From: Rhizopus arrhizus
Lineage: Eukaryota; Mucoromycota; Mucoromycetes; Mucorales; Rhizopodaceae
Length of the DNA: 64,000 nt
Direction of reading: 5' to 3'
Assembly: GCA_024220505.1 (NCBI GenBank)
Contig: JAKZZE010000019.1
Coordinates: 558,001 to 622,000 of the forward strand
Position numbers and translations under genes: made by a program. This document shows, piece after piece, positions 1-12,098 of this stretch (position 1 is its first letter; each line of letters opens with the position of its first letter). A model generated the notes under the pieces. The model did no database searches and was not told where the DNA came from. It was given only the letters and a program-made list of their open reading frames with translations.

Positions 1-793
1 AAGTTCTTATAGCGTCGTTCCAAAGTCTTCGGTATCAACTTCATCATCAAGCGGCTCTGTAGATAATAGATGGACTGTAATATTAACTTTTTACTTAATT
101 TAATTACATTTAACAAAAAAAAAATATGTAGGTTTTCACACAGCCATTAGGTTCTATCCGCTTAAATCATTCTCTTTCTAATCCACTTCCACCTCCTGGT
201 TACAACCGTCAGAGACCGTTTGTTTTTGCTATCCAAGAACCCAATGGTGGTGTATTTTTATTTCAAACAAAATCACAAGAACAAACTTTAGAGTGGGTAA
301 CCACATGTAATTATTGGGCCGCAAGGGAAAGTAAAGAACCACTTCAGGGTGGCATAGGCAACATAGAATATGGTTGGGGCAGTTGCTTGGATCTGGAATC
401 CGATAAAGGTACTCACAGTCCTGATGCAGTGCATATATCTACCTGGGTACCACCAGCACCTACCATGGTATCTAGCAATTTGGATGAGATATCGCAGTAT
501 GATGCTTTACGCAAATATCTTGATTCACTAAATGAAGAAATAAATCAACACGGTGATATTAAATACAAAATGCTGACCAAAGTAAAACAGATCTTCTCTC
601 TTTTTACTTTATATTAACTTTTTTTTTCTAGTTTCCTCCTAAAAGTCAAAATCATTCCAAAGTACTTTCTAATTGGGAAGCAAAATCAAAATACATGCTA
701 CATGAAATTATAAAGTATCAAAATTACTGTGATGTACTAGAGAAGAGTATTTCTGAGAAACAAGAGACACCATTGAATGAATTTAAAGAGTGA
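1..793 (+). CDS. Sec7/PH-type Arf guanine-nucleotide exchange factor, C-terminal part
   Basis: Partial gene entering from the left edge. Exons about 2-76, 132-581 and 632-793; introns 77-131 and 582-631 have GT..AG ends and keep phase. The protein is the second half of a PH domain (FVFAIQEPNGGVFLFQT, then TLEWVTTCNYWAARESKEPL) followed by a conserved tail with WEAKSKYMLHEIIKYQ. This arrangement is the one seen after the Sec7 domain in EFA6/PSD and yeast Syt1/Yel1-type Arf GEFs: the PH domain binds the membrane and a helical tail follows. The Sec7 catalytic domain would lie upstream, outside the window. The stop at 791-793 faces the next gene tail to tail across 224 bases. Family assignment is by recalled motif similarity. 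Confidence 0.75.
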
Positions 794-1017
794 TAAACCA
801 AGTAGTAGTATCATCATAAAAAAAAGAGCCAAGGGCATATAAATATAAAACATTCATTGTATTGCTTTAGCTTTATTAATATCTAATTAAACAACTCTAG
901 TTATATATTTGTACACAATTTCATCATAGTTTTTTTTTTAATTTTTTTTTTTATTTAATCCATAAAAATATACAATAAAGAAAATGAAATATATACAAGC
1001 ATATAAGGATACATAAT

Positions 1018-4000
1018 TTATATGTTGATGCGTCTAGGCGTGAAGAACTTGGCATCATTATTTTTAGCTCTCGTCATCTTTACTTCCACTTGATTGCCTT
1101 TATCATCTACAGTCACCAAAAACTTGTTACCAGCTTTAATACCATGTCCATAAGTTGGAATTGGTGTCATGCCGCGATAAAAGGGGGTTGAACGAGATTC
1201 TTTCATTAAGGCATGTCCATTGGGAGATCCACCACCACGAATGGCAATGATATCCTTATCCTCACCATAGTAACTGCGACGATTGGGTGTATTTCTTCCA
1301 GCAGCGACATTCAAAAAACCTTCTTGTACACCAGCACGTGGTGATGAAGGAGGTGGCAAAGAAGTACGGTGAATAACCTTGTTAGGTGCTACGATATTAG
1401 CACTTTCAAGCAATGCATGATCTCTCAAGAATTGTGACAACTCAACCCAACCACCGCCCACACGTACCATCACCATACGGCTTCTCAAAATACGACAGTA
1501 AGCCAGCTTAGGATTCACTTCACCAAACCAGTATTTGCCCACTTCACCAGGTACCATCTTGATCTTAATTTTGTAAGGTGAATCGTTGACAATATCACCC
1601 ACAGCCACATCCAAGTCATTTTTGGGATCGGCCACATAAGCCTCGGGTGTAACGACATTCTTGCGAACCCTTTGTTGCTGAGCAGCTATCTGCCTTGCTG
1701 CGACTCTTCTTGCTGTAGGTGAAACGTTGCCGTTATTTGGTTTATCAGCAGGCTTTCTGTTGTAACCAGTCATGTAACGAGGTGTTGTGAGTGTTGGCTT
1801 TGGTTCGGGTGCTAACACAGGCGCCGAACGACGTTTGTTCAATGTACCTTTTCCTGCAGCTCTTCGACCACGTTCCAATAGCATACCCTCAGTAGCCTTG
1901 ATGTAGTCAAAATCATTGTCTGTCAAGGGCCCAATGAGTGCTGATAGCTCTTGTTTTCTAGCTGCTGTTTCAGATTGCAGTTGAGCCCATTTACTTGAAA
2001 ACTGTCTGATACAGTCCGCCACACGACGATCTTCCATCAAATTCTCAGCGACTTGCTTCAATTCGTCCATGAGTTCCATGATTTTGGGTTCATAATACCT
2101 GTACCTGGTATCAAGGTCGATCAAGAGAGCTTGAAGATCCGTGCGTAAATAGCTTCCATCAGGATTAGTTCTTGCATGATCAGGAGAAGCACGGGAGACA
2201 ACCTCGCCCAAGGCAAGCAGCAGCACTTCAACTTCTTCCATTACTGTCAAAAAGTCTTGCATCTTTTCAGCTTCAGCCATGGCACGACGCTTGGTTTTCA
2301 AGAGATCCATCAGACCACGTGCGGCACTTGTGATTTCTTTACGCTGATCGTTAAACATGTCTTCAGATTGACCACTAGCTGCGGCTTGAAGCATCATATC
2401 GAGTTGCTTTATAGCTGGCATGAGCTGAGCTTCTACGTCACGATCCAAGATGGCTAATTCAGCCTTGGCAGAGGCAAGTCGATGCTCGTTGGGAACATCA
2501 GAAAGTGAGCAGGTAAGCACCATCTGCAGATCGTCTTGATCCCCTTCCTTGTTCTTGCAAATCCTGACTGCGTTCACACGATTCTTCAAATCACCCACTT
2601 GCACCAAAATAGCCTTCACCTTACGAGCAGCTTCTACGCCACGTTTGGAATGATCGACTGAACTCTTTGCACGTGCATGCTGGTCCTTGAGATCAGTCCA
2701 GGCTTTCAAGATCTTGGCTTCACGTTGTTCAATACCATCTTTGACTTGATCGCGATCAAGGCTGATCGCACACACGTCCACGAGGTCACCGTTCGCATTC
2801 TTCCAGATTCGTTGAGGCATGGCTTCAAAGGCCTGAATGGTAGGCCCCATTTGATTCATCTTTTGCTCCAAATGATCCAAATCATACAACAAGTCCTGTT
2901 CATCAGCCACACATACGTCAGTGGGCAGTTGAGAGATAGCATTTGAGCAGTGATCGATCCAGGTCTGCAAATCTTGTGCTGCTTTGGCATGTGTTTGGAT
3001 CTTTTGGATAAACATAGCCTGTCGCTTTTCACTTGCGATCATTTCCTTGAGTTGATTCATACTTTCTTGAATGGAGCAGAGCAAATCATGAGCCGTACGT
3101 CTTTCAGCTGAATTTGGTTCAAATTGCTTGGCTCTTTCGAGCAGAGATTTGACTTGAGTTTGAAGAGGGCCAGCGTACTCGGCCTCCACGCCGCGTGCAG
3201 CTTGAAGAATACCTTTGACCAAGGCTTCCAGCGTCTTGGCTGAATCAAGGGAATCGAAAAATCGAGTTTGACCAACATCAAGCATGTTACGGTGCACTTT
3301 TTCCTTTTGATCCTGAATGTTATTCAACAGTTTATCGGTATCTGTCAAGAATGAACTGAAAGCCAGCGAGGTATGTGCGTTCGATCGAAGTGCGGCCAAG
3401 TTGGCTGCGGCTGCTTGCAATTTGCTGACTAGCAGACTGTGTCTATCCTTGGCGCATGAATAGTTGGCAATCTGAAGAGGATCTTGCTTTTCACTATCTT
3501 GTGCATCATGAATACTGATGCCAATCTGCTCAAGCAGTTGAGAGGCCTGATCGATTTTGCGTTGGAGAACGTCCATTTGGGCATCGTCTCTTTCTGATTG
3601 AGCCAAGCGGCTGATCTCTTCATGAAGTCCGTTAAGGTATTCGCTAGCCACCATGCTTAATCTTCGCTGACGATCATACCACTGACCAACCATGTCTGAG
3701 AATTTCTTGAGATTCTCAATGTCTTGCCCAAGTGCCTTCCATTCTTTCTCAACCCCTTCTTGAAGTTGACGTGTTTCGTCTTCAATTTTTGATGGTTCCA
3801 TGTTTTTGAAATGAGAGCAAAGTTGATTAAACTGAGACTGACGGCTTCTGTGGCTGTTTTGAATAGATTCTAGAGATTGTTGGAGCATTTCATATCGACT
3901 TTTGTCTTGTTCTTGCGATTGACCAGTCACGAAACCGCATGTCTGCTTAAGAGCTGGTAATGAAAGCCGTGTCTCGCTCATGAATGCATTCAAGGACCGA

Positions 4001-7000
4001 GCAGTTTCGAAATATGTATTGCCATCCTCTAATTTCTTCCTAAGCGCGTCGAGTTCAAAAGCATGTTCGTCAAGGATTTGTTGTAAGCGGTCAAATCTTT
4101 CCTGAAGTTGTTGGGAGATCTCAGATAGTCCATCAGTGTCAATGGAGGCGATCTTTAATTTGGCAGTTGTTTCAAGCAACTGCTGGACACGAGTCAAAAG
4201 TTCGACGACTTCATTCACTTTGCCGTTCTTTAGCTTGTTTGTCACTGTCTGACAATCTCTCTCCAATCTCTGTAAATCATCAATCGTGAGTGAAGCGGCA
4301 TCTTGCTGGATGCTGAGTTTAGCTTTTTTGGTTGTTTGAATACGTTCGTCAGCCCAACTACACAAACGTACTGCATCATCTAGATGCTCTTTAGCACGAC
4401 GATGTAACTGAAGTACGTTTCGGAAGGCATCTAAATCATGGTCAAGCCCTTCACTTAGCAAGAGTAAATGGTTTCTTTTTTCATTGATGACTCGATTAAT
4501 CTCTTCATTGGCCACTGCATTTGACTCTTGATCGATGGCCAAAGCGTGAGCAGGATAAGGTATTCGGCTGGCGGTTGCAGTGACGAGCTGAATGATACGT
4601 TCATGCATGACCTGTACACTTGATGTCATATCTCTGTCATTATCCCCTGGATGAGCTTTACTTTCTGCATCTTTGATGTCTAGCGTAAGGGCCCGAGCAT
4701 CATCAATCACAAGCTCGGTTTGATACAAAAAGTCCATGACGTTCAAGCGTTGCTCAACAACATTCCTTGCAAAAGCCATCCTTTTCATCAAGTCTTCAAA
4801 ACGCTGCTCACACATATTCTGCTTTGACTCCAAATGATCTGGCAATTCTACAGATGAGGCATTATCCAAGTCTTGAAAGCTGTCTACTGTTTTTGTGAAT
4901 TGGCCTTGATCAAACTCCGAAACTTTTCTCTCCAGTGTCAATAATTGCTGTACGACCGTTTCCTTTTGTTTTTCCTTGGCCATCAATCTCTCTCTCTTGG
5001 CTGTGTCGTCCTGCTGCTGATCTTCTTCGTCAGAAGACCACCTTGCACCATTTGACAAAAAATCTTGCACTTCCTTTTCTGTTTCCTGCAGCCAAGACAT
5101 GGACTTTTCGTACTCTTCCTCCCAAATGACACGCCTTGTTAACACTTGAAGATCATCACTCTTTCTTCGCAAGAGATGCATGAGCTTATCAAGAGACATG
5201 AGCGTGGTGAGTGTGATTTCGATCGTAGTCGTATCAGCCGGACTGAGATCCTTGTCGGCCCTTCCGGATCCTGTGAGCGTCTTGACATGAGAACGTAATC
5301 TGGCCATGTCTTCTTTGTCAAAGGCCTCGATTTCCTTCTCTAAAAGAGAGTGGGAAGCGTTCAAGGCTTCTATCTGATCACGAGAGGTATCAATGATACT
5401 CAGTGGATCAGGTAATGTGGTACTCTTAATTTGTTCCACCCGAATTTCTATCCACTGACGAATGCGCTCCGCTTCAGCAAACCAGATACGGACCTCATCC
5501 ACCCAACCTTTGACGAGCTGATTTTTAGATTCGATCGATTGATATTTTTGGAAATAAGCAGGGTCATAGTTATTGGCTGTAATACAGACAAGCTCCATGC
5601 TTTCTTCTTCTTCTTGTTGTTGTTGTTGTTGCTTTAATAAATCGCTGAAATTAAATTTTAATGTGTTTACCATATCTGTCGTTTTGTCCATCGTCATTTC
5701 TAATTCTTGAATGTCGTGGTGAGAAGTGATGGATTTGACCATCTTGTTTTGTACAAATTCGAGTTCTTGTCTGATTGAGTTGCACATTCGAGCAAACGCA
5801 AATCCTCGTCTGAATTGAGCCAAGGTAGAGTCAGACTTTTCAAACTCTTGAGATAATGTAGTATAAAGTTGATGTAGTTGTGATTTTCTTTGTAACACAA
5901 ACGGATGAGTGTGCCATTGAGAATCCAATTGGTTTAATGAGAGTAATAATAAATGATAGTCTCCATCGGATAGTGTTTGGAATTCAGCTTGAAGTGATTT
6001 AAAATTACGGTCATAAGTAGAATAGTCTTCTTCGGCTGCTTGAAGTGGATGTAATAATCGAATGACTTCATCATGGTTTACGCTACTAACGCTTCTCGTA
6101 GTTGAAGTATTATCATCCGTCAAGAATAATTCTACAGATTCAGAACCAACTGAATTAGAGATGGGGGAATAATTGCATGACCTGGTAGGTACAATGAGCA
6201 TGAGTCTGTGTTGAAGGTTTTGCATTTTTTCTATGACTGAATTCCCTCGACTATCAAAATCATTGAGTTCAGTTGGTATCTCTTCAGTTGAATCTGATGA
6301 ATATTTAGTTGTTTTGGTAAGACGTAATTGTTGATATGAATAAGTTGCGGTAGTTGTAGTTGTAGTTGTGTTTGTGTCTTGTTCAGTCAATAATAAAGAT
6401 TTGAAACGTTCAATGTCTTGATAGCGCTGTATTGTTTGCTGATCATTTGGTATAGTAAATAATGGAATTAATTGCTCAATGTAAAAGGACATCATATTTA
6501 ATTCATCTGTATTGTCTAGAGTACAAGATATGTTATATGCTTCATATATTAATCGAATAGCTGTATTTAATACAACATCGTCATCATCTAATGTAATATA
6601 TCGATGCAAGTCGGATAAAATGATTGGGTGATGATAATGTAAACAAGCAAGTAAATAAATACCATTTTTCCATGTATTTTGATTTGGTAAAGGAATAAAT
6701 GAATTATAGTCTGATAATACATTGTTTAACCATGATAATAGTACATCTTTAGTATCGTTTACATGTTGTGGTATAAAAGAGTGAATCTAAAGAAGAAGTA
6801 AGTAAGAGTATAAATAAATAAATAAAGTATTTACATGTTTACTAAAAGTAAGGTCAGTGTTTGATAATAAATGTGATTGAATAAAATATGCTTGATATTG
6901 TCTTTGAATAAAGTCAAATAAATTTATAATTTGACTTTTATCGCCATTTAAATAAGCTGTTTCATCAATGGGTATCGTATCAAATGGTATTGGTAACTTT

Positions 7001-7164
7001 AATTCATTTAGTAAAGTTGGTATATGTTCACTTGTAATAACTGAATGAAATAAACTTTGTAAAAATAATATTAAAGTCTGTACACGTCTGAATTCTTCTA
7101 TTTGATTAATCGTCCAATGTACATTTATCCAACATAATAAACTATGCTCTCGTTGTCTTTCCAT
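1018..7164 (-). CDS. Spectraplakin-like cytoskeletal cross-linker (tandem CH, spectrin-like rods, GAR domain)
   Basis: Two exons, 7164-6835 and 6786-1018, with a 48 nt intron (GTAAAT..TTTAG, phase 0), giving 2032 residues. Residues about 5-108 look like a first calponin-homology (CH) domain. The exon junction leads into a second (LLSWLNNVL, then TWKNGIYLLACLHYHHP), so the N terminus is probably an actin-binding CH pair. The middle 1500 residues are almost entirely helical coiled coil with spaced Trp, as in spectrin repeats, plus a short Gln/Glu run coded near 5605-5635. Residues about 1833-1904 form a Gas2-related (GAR) microtubule-binding domain with the hallmark MVRVGGGWVELSQFL. A basic Ser/Pro tail follows and contains TPIP. 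CH + spectrin + GAR is the architecture of animal spectraplakins (MACF/Shot). Inference: it links actin to microtubules. The CH domains are divergent; the GAR call is strong. Confidence 0.85.
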
Positions 7165-9171
7165 AATTTATTATTATTTTTCTTCTTTTTATATAGAAAA
7201 TCGAATAAAAAAAAAAATAAAAAAAGAAAAAGGGGAGAAGAAAAGAAAAAAAAAAATAAAATAAAAGAAAAAAAAAAGCACCAAAAAAAAAATGGATTTA
7301 TTAAAAAAGGAGCAAGAAAACGTTTTAGGTCCCTGTTTGGTTGCTCAATGCAAAATTCGGAATAAGTTTATTTTATTTTTTTACAAGTGTACACGATGGG
7401 CGGGATTGTAAGTTTTTTATTATTACTATTCTATTACGAATGAATGAGAAAGAGGCTTTTTATTGTTACTATAAAGAAAAAAATAATAATAATATTAATA
7501 CTGCATAGTGATCATCATCCATCTTACTTTCTTATATTTCTTATATTTGGCATACTCTCTCATCTCTGCGCCGCGTGAAATCTATCGTATACAATGTTTC
7601 CACACCAAATATGATTACATTCGACCAATAAACAGTCAATTTTGATTAATAAAAAAATACTTTTTGCCTTCAGAACTTGACTAGAACTTTTGGACTAAAA
7701 TATTAGTTAATGAATCTAGTGTTTGACTATGGAGGCCTCTTTTTTTTTTTTGGATAAAAATCTTTCGGAACGCCTAATCCGCCCCCTGATGATCCTCGGA
7801 TATAACATTTTTGCCATTTTTTTTTTTTTTCTTGTGTGGTTCATGATTCGTCATTATAACAATAGCTTGAAATACTGAGCCCAAAACTTTTTAACTGAAG
7901 CAAAGATGTAAAGGTAAACAATAAATTTTGAAGGTGATTGCAATTCAAAACAGTTTATAATACGAATTGAATTTATCATAAATTCTCATTTCACTTGGTA
8001 CTTACCTTAGTCACTTTATTAATTTGATATTTGTAAGAATATGCGTTTCACCAAAGTAAACACTAAAAGAACTCTCTTGTGGCCGCAGCTAAAGAGAACA
8101 TTTCTATTATTCTGCCCTTTCTAATTCATCATAAATATGTTTTAGGTTATGTGAATAGGTTTCTTTTTTAAAAAAAAAGACATGATAAATTAAAAGAAAT
8201 GATTCAAATTGTAGATATATTCAATGACTTTTTGATTTTATTAGATTAGACTACCTACTTGTTTATTTTTAAATGCTACAATAAACATGAATTACTGACT
8301 ATTGTCTTTAACCAATCAAACTATAAACAGTTGATAGTATAAAATCTATTGCTCTTTTTTTTATTGATTATAGGACAAGAAGGCTCCAGATAATAATTGT
8401 ACTTTTCAGATGAACTAAAAATATGAAATTTTATTGATCGGTCAGTTCAGTTTGAGAAGATTACTTGATGGAAACAGCCCGATGCAGTGTTTCGCATGCA
8501 CAAAGGAGAAGATTTAAAAGTCTAATTGATGATATAAATAATCCTTTTGTAGAATTTGACTTGTTTCATAAAGTACACATGAGCAAAATGAAACATTAAA
8601 AACAAAGGACAAGTCAAGAATAAGATGTTGAATATGGAAAATTCATGTTGTATATATTGTGAATATTTAATAGCAAAGAGATGATTATTGTATTAGACGT
8701 TATTTATTAATGAATGCAAATTTAATTAAATTAGTAAATCAATATGTCCATCAAAGGTATTTCAGAAATAAACAAACAAATTTAATTAATTGATCTCGGC
8801 AATCTTGTTTCACTTTTTTTTTTTTTTTTTTCTTAAAAAGCAAGAGAATTCAGTTGTATTTAATATTTATTATAAATCAACATAGAAAATGAGTTCTTGC
8901 TGTTCTATAACAAATAAAAACAGGAAATAATAAACAAAACTAAATTTATAAAACAAGTCATCACTTGGCATATATACATAATCTCTCTCTCTCTTTCAGT
9001 CAAAAAACCCTTTGTCTTCATATCTATCAGTGATGGGCAAGTTATATGCCAAGAACAGCCAAAAAAAAAAAAAAAAAAAAAAAAAAAGATGAGATTTGTT
9101 CATTAAAAATAAAAGAAGATTGATGATTAAAATCGCTCTCTATTTCATTATCATTTAATATAAATACATAT
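7165..9171. other. Intergenic, 2.0 kb, no gene seen
   Basis: AT-rich DNA between the start of the spectraplakin-like gene and the 3' end of GOT1, both on the minus strand. It begins with a purine-rich block (7200-7290) directly upstream of the spectraplakin start, has several poly-T runs (for example 8815-8832) and a short CT repeat near 8983. I see no splice-linked open frames and no RNA gene. Confidence 0.6.
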
Positions 9172-9800
9172 TTACACGCGAGTGCGACTTTCTCTAGGAA
9201 CAACCTACAAATAGCAATAAGGAATCCAATTTTATTACTCACACAATTCACATTCACTCTTCTTTACTTACTCTAGAAAGGGCTGGATGAGACAAGATGG
9301 GCCCAATGATTGGTAAGCGTTTCAAAAATCCAAAAACGACAGGAAAGAAATCACTAAAATCAAGGATCAGTCTAACATTGTTTGTAATAATAACATTTTT
9401 ACCCAAATAAATTCAAGAAACCAAATATTTCTACTGCGAATCCAATGAATGGATATTTACTCAACACCAAGAATATACCACCCAAGAAACAAATAGTTCC
9501 TTTTATTTTCTCTTTTCGGCTAAAGAATGTAAAAGTACTTCTAGGTCCAATAATAGCTGTTATACCACCAAGGAACAATACCTAATATATCTTTCAGCCT
9601 TAATTTTTATTTTATAGGCTATTTCTTTACATTGCCAATAGCCATTAATCCTGCATCAAATAATAATAAGACGCCCATCATCATGAAAAAAACACCAAAT
9701 GCAGTTAATCCTACACCAATCTCTTTTTGAAGAGTAAGTATTCTATTTCACAGGAGGTCTCTTTTATATTTTCTTTACTTTGACTATCACTTAACCACAT
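9172..9800 (-). CDS. GOT1: GOT1-family vesicle transport protein
   Basis: Five exons: 9800-9779, 9722-9631, 9581-9403, 9353-9272 and 9204-9172; every junction is GT..AG and in phase, giving 135 residues (yeast Got1 is close to this length). The start [19 protein letters not shown] and later [36 protein letters not shown] match Got1/Golgi transport 1, a small four-helix membrane protein acting in ER-Golgi and Golgi traffic. Hydrophobic segments lie at about 12-30, 37-55, 68-85 and 92-112. The C terminus ends SRTRV. The first exon is only 22 nt; its acceptor (CAAAAAG) is weak but is the only one that restores the family sequence KIGVG. Confidence 0.9.
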
Positions 9801-10637
9801 CCTTTCTATTTTCTTTTAATGAAGAAGGAGAGAGAAAGAAAAAAAAAAAAAAAAGGATCCAAAAAAAAAACTGAGTTTCTTTTGTTCTCTGGATTTTTTT
9901 CTATTTTTTTAAAAAAAAGCCCACTTTACTGTTAAAAGAATATTGCGATAGGATAAGACTATTTTGTTAAATACAGACGATTAAAGATGATCTGTAAGGG
10001 TAGATTGATATGAATGAAGAAGCTAAATGCTTATAAATGAATTAATTAGGATACAGTAATAATGAAAACAATTCAAGTAGATCGATTCATCACATCAGGC
10101 TTTCGTCACTTTGTTATTTATACGAGTATTGCTCCGACACATTTGATTACTTTACTCTATTGTAAATAAAGTAGTCATGCTATAATGAAGGATATGTTCA
10201 TTAAAAGAAATAATTTGAGCTATTTTTTTTTATTGTGCTTGAAGAAAAGAGGGGACGAGGGTTTCTTTACATCATTTGCGCTTTTTACGCGTCTCTTTCT
10301 TTTTGAGTTATCAAAGGATCATATTGTTTCTTTGATGTGAGATATTTACAAAAATATAGTTGGTGTAAGGGAAAGTATAATGTTAATCGTATTTTTTCAT
10401 TTTTATGCAGCAAATTGATTACTTTTTATGGGAAGAAAGATAAAGAAAAAAAAAAAGGGAGGAAAAAAGAGAATTGCTTCTATTATCATGTTTTGATAGT
10501 AAATGTGAAAAAGATAGAAAAAAAGAAAGAGCTGCATTTAGATTATTTGAGGGAAAAAAGTAATTTAGGCAAGTGATACACATTGAAAACTTGTATAAAT
10601 GTTTTTTTTTTTTTTTTTTAAATTTTCTTTTCTTTAA
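9801..10637. other. Intergenic, upstream of GOT1 and of a small plus-strand gene
   Basis: Divergent promoter space. It contains homopolymer A runs (9839-9856), a TTTTTT/AAAAAAA block near 9900 and poly-T at 10601-10619. The open frames here are low-complexity Lys/Phe strings and not credible proteins. Confidence 0.6.
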
Positions 10638-11060
10638 ATGAATTATAATACTAGTTTTGCATGGATTGGATTGAATCAGTGTAGAATACATTACAATATT
10701 CTTTTTTATAAACTAAATTATTAAATAGTATCAATCAATCAATCATCAAACCACAATCATTCTTTTCGATTGAATAATCTTTCATGGAGATTTTGGTCAT
10801 TTAAACAACAATCAATAAAGAAATCAAACTATGCAAGTAGTACATTAAGTCAAAACAGTAAATTTTATTTAGATGAAGAAGAAACAACAGACGAAGAAGA
10901 TGAAGTACTAGAAATACCAAAGATTGCTATCAATAAAAAAAAACCAGTCTCACTCTTGACAGTCATGTTTGAACAAGAACATGAATATGAGCCAACATCA
11001 CTCCATCGATGTGAGAGATATGAACATTTAGACGAATTATTTTCTATCATCAAGGAATAA
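10638..11060 (+). CDS. Small acidic protein of unknown function
   Basis: No in-frame ATG precedes the main open frame, so a two-exon model is proposed: exon 10638-10680, intron 10681-10728 (48 nt, GTAGAA..AATAG with AACTAAAT before the acceptor), exon 10729-11060; 124 residues. The N-terminal half is Ser/Asn-rich. The middle carries an acidic stretch (DEEETTDEEDEVLEIP) and the end is FEQEHEYEPTSLHRCERYEH followed by a short amphipathic tail. I recognise no domain. The repeat CAATCAATCAATCATC lies inside exon 2. The 3' end faces the next gene tail to tail across about 200 bases. The start exon is the least certain part. Confidence 0.45.
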
Positions 11061-11268
11061 CAACTTGCAACAAAACCCTAAAAAATATACCCCCCTTTTT
11101 TTCTATTAAATTCAATTGGTCAATGCAGTCATGTACTACAGTTTTTTTAAAAAATATAATATTTAAACTCAATAAAATGTCACCATGATTTCATGTATAA
11201 AAACAGATGGCTTATTTTTTTATTCTCAAATTGTATACATTATGACTTAAGGCTATATAAACTAATAT

Positions 11269-11653
11269 TTAATCTTCATCTTTATCATCACGGTGCTTTG
11301 TATGATGTTCTGCTGTTTTGTTTTGTAAATCCTTGATTGGAATATCCGCTTCTTTATCAGCTTTCACCTAAATTAAAATAATCTCTATTTAATTTCTTTT
11401 CTTTTTTTTTTTTTTAAATCATCCAACTCACATTGGCCTCACTTGTAGATGCTAACTTTTCATTCCATTCTTTCTTTTCTTTAGCACTAAGATGTCTTCT
11501 CTTTTCTTTTTCGAGCACTTCTGGATCATTATCTGACATATGAGAATAAGCTGACATGAATCTTTGATTGGCCATATTAGAAGCTGTCTTTCGGTTGGTA
11601 ATGATTGGGGTTGAGCGATAAGTTTTGGCAGTTAATTGCTTGGTGTAGTTCAT
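11269..11653 (-). CDS. Conserved small charged protein of unknown function
   Basis: Two exons, 11653-11432 and 11367-11269, with a 64 nt intron (GTGAGT..TTTAG), 106 residues. The sequence is hydrophilic and Lys/Glu-rich, with a core SHMSDNDPEVLEKEKRRHL, then WNEKLASTSEANVKADKEAD. I recall a similar motif (DNDPEVLE.EK...WNE.LAS.SEA.VKAD) in uncharacterised small fungal proteins; that is memory, not a search. No signal peptide or membrane segment. It is divergently arranged with TOM20 across a 445-base promoter region. The second exon is short (33 codons) and ends in an Asp/Lys/His-rich tail. Confidence 0.75.
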
Positions 11654-12098
11654 TTTTTTTGTAAAATAATATAATAACGGTTAAGAAAAGAAAAAAAAAA
11701 AAAAAAAGTAAACGGAACTTGGGTTTATGTACTTGTTGACTTGTTTATGCAAATCTTTCATTTATACGTCATAGCAAGTTTTAGACTTGATCCAATGAAA
11801 TCATTTCTTGTTGATCTTTCCCTCACGCTCTCCATCTCTTTGACATGATGTCAAGTCATTTATACTGATATCATCAACAGAAAGGAAATTATCCTCTCTA
11901 TCTCTTAAGGATAAAGGACTATTTGTTTATACTCAAATCCTCATTCTCTCTCATCCTATCAAAACACCATTGTTCCAAAAAAATACGCGTTTTTGTTCAA
12001 ATTGGCTTTTTTGTGTGACAAGGCTTAGACCCTGGCCCACAGTATATTTTTTTAAGACTAGTTTTTTTTTTTGACTTTTTTTTAAAATCTTTCAAGAT
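11654..12098. other. Divergent promoter region (small conserved gene / TOM20)
   Basis: 445 bases between two divergent starts. It is CT-rich on the TOM20 side (11815-11960) with several poly-T tracts just before the TOM20 ATG (12041-12083), a pattern seen before many genes in this window. No open frame of note. Confidence 0.55.

Noticed and set aside
2176..5900. Several 60-93 codon frames inside the spectraplakin-like gene
   Set aside because: All lie in other frames of a continuous, well-supported coding exon.
9042..9257. 71-codon minus-strand frame
   Set aside because: It runs through the last GOT1 intron and 3' end in the wrong frame and ends in poly-Phe from a homopolymer; the five-exon GOT1 model explains the region.
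10337..10691. Overlapping frames on both strands rich in Lys/Phe
   Set aside because: Composition comes from A/T runs; no motif, no conserved pattern.
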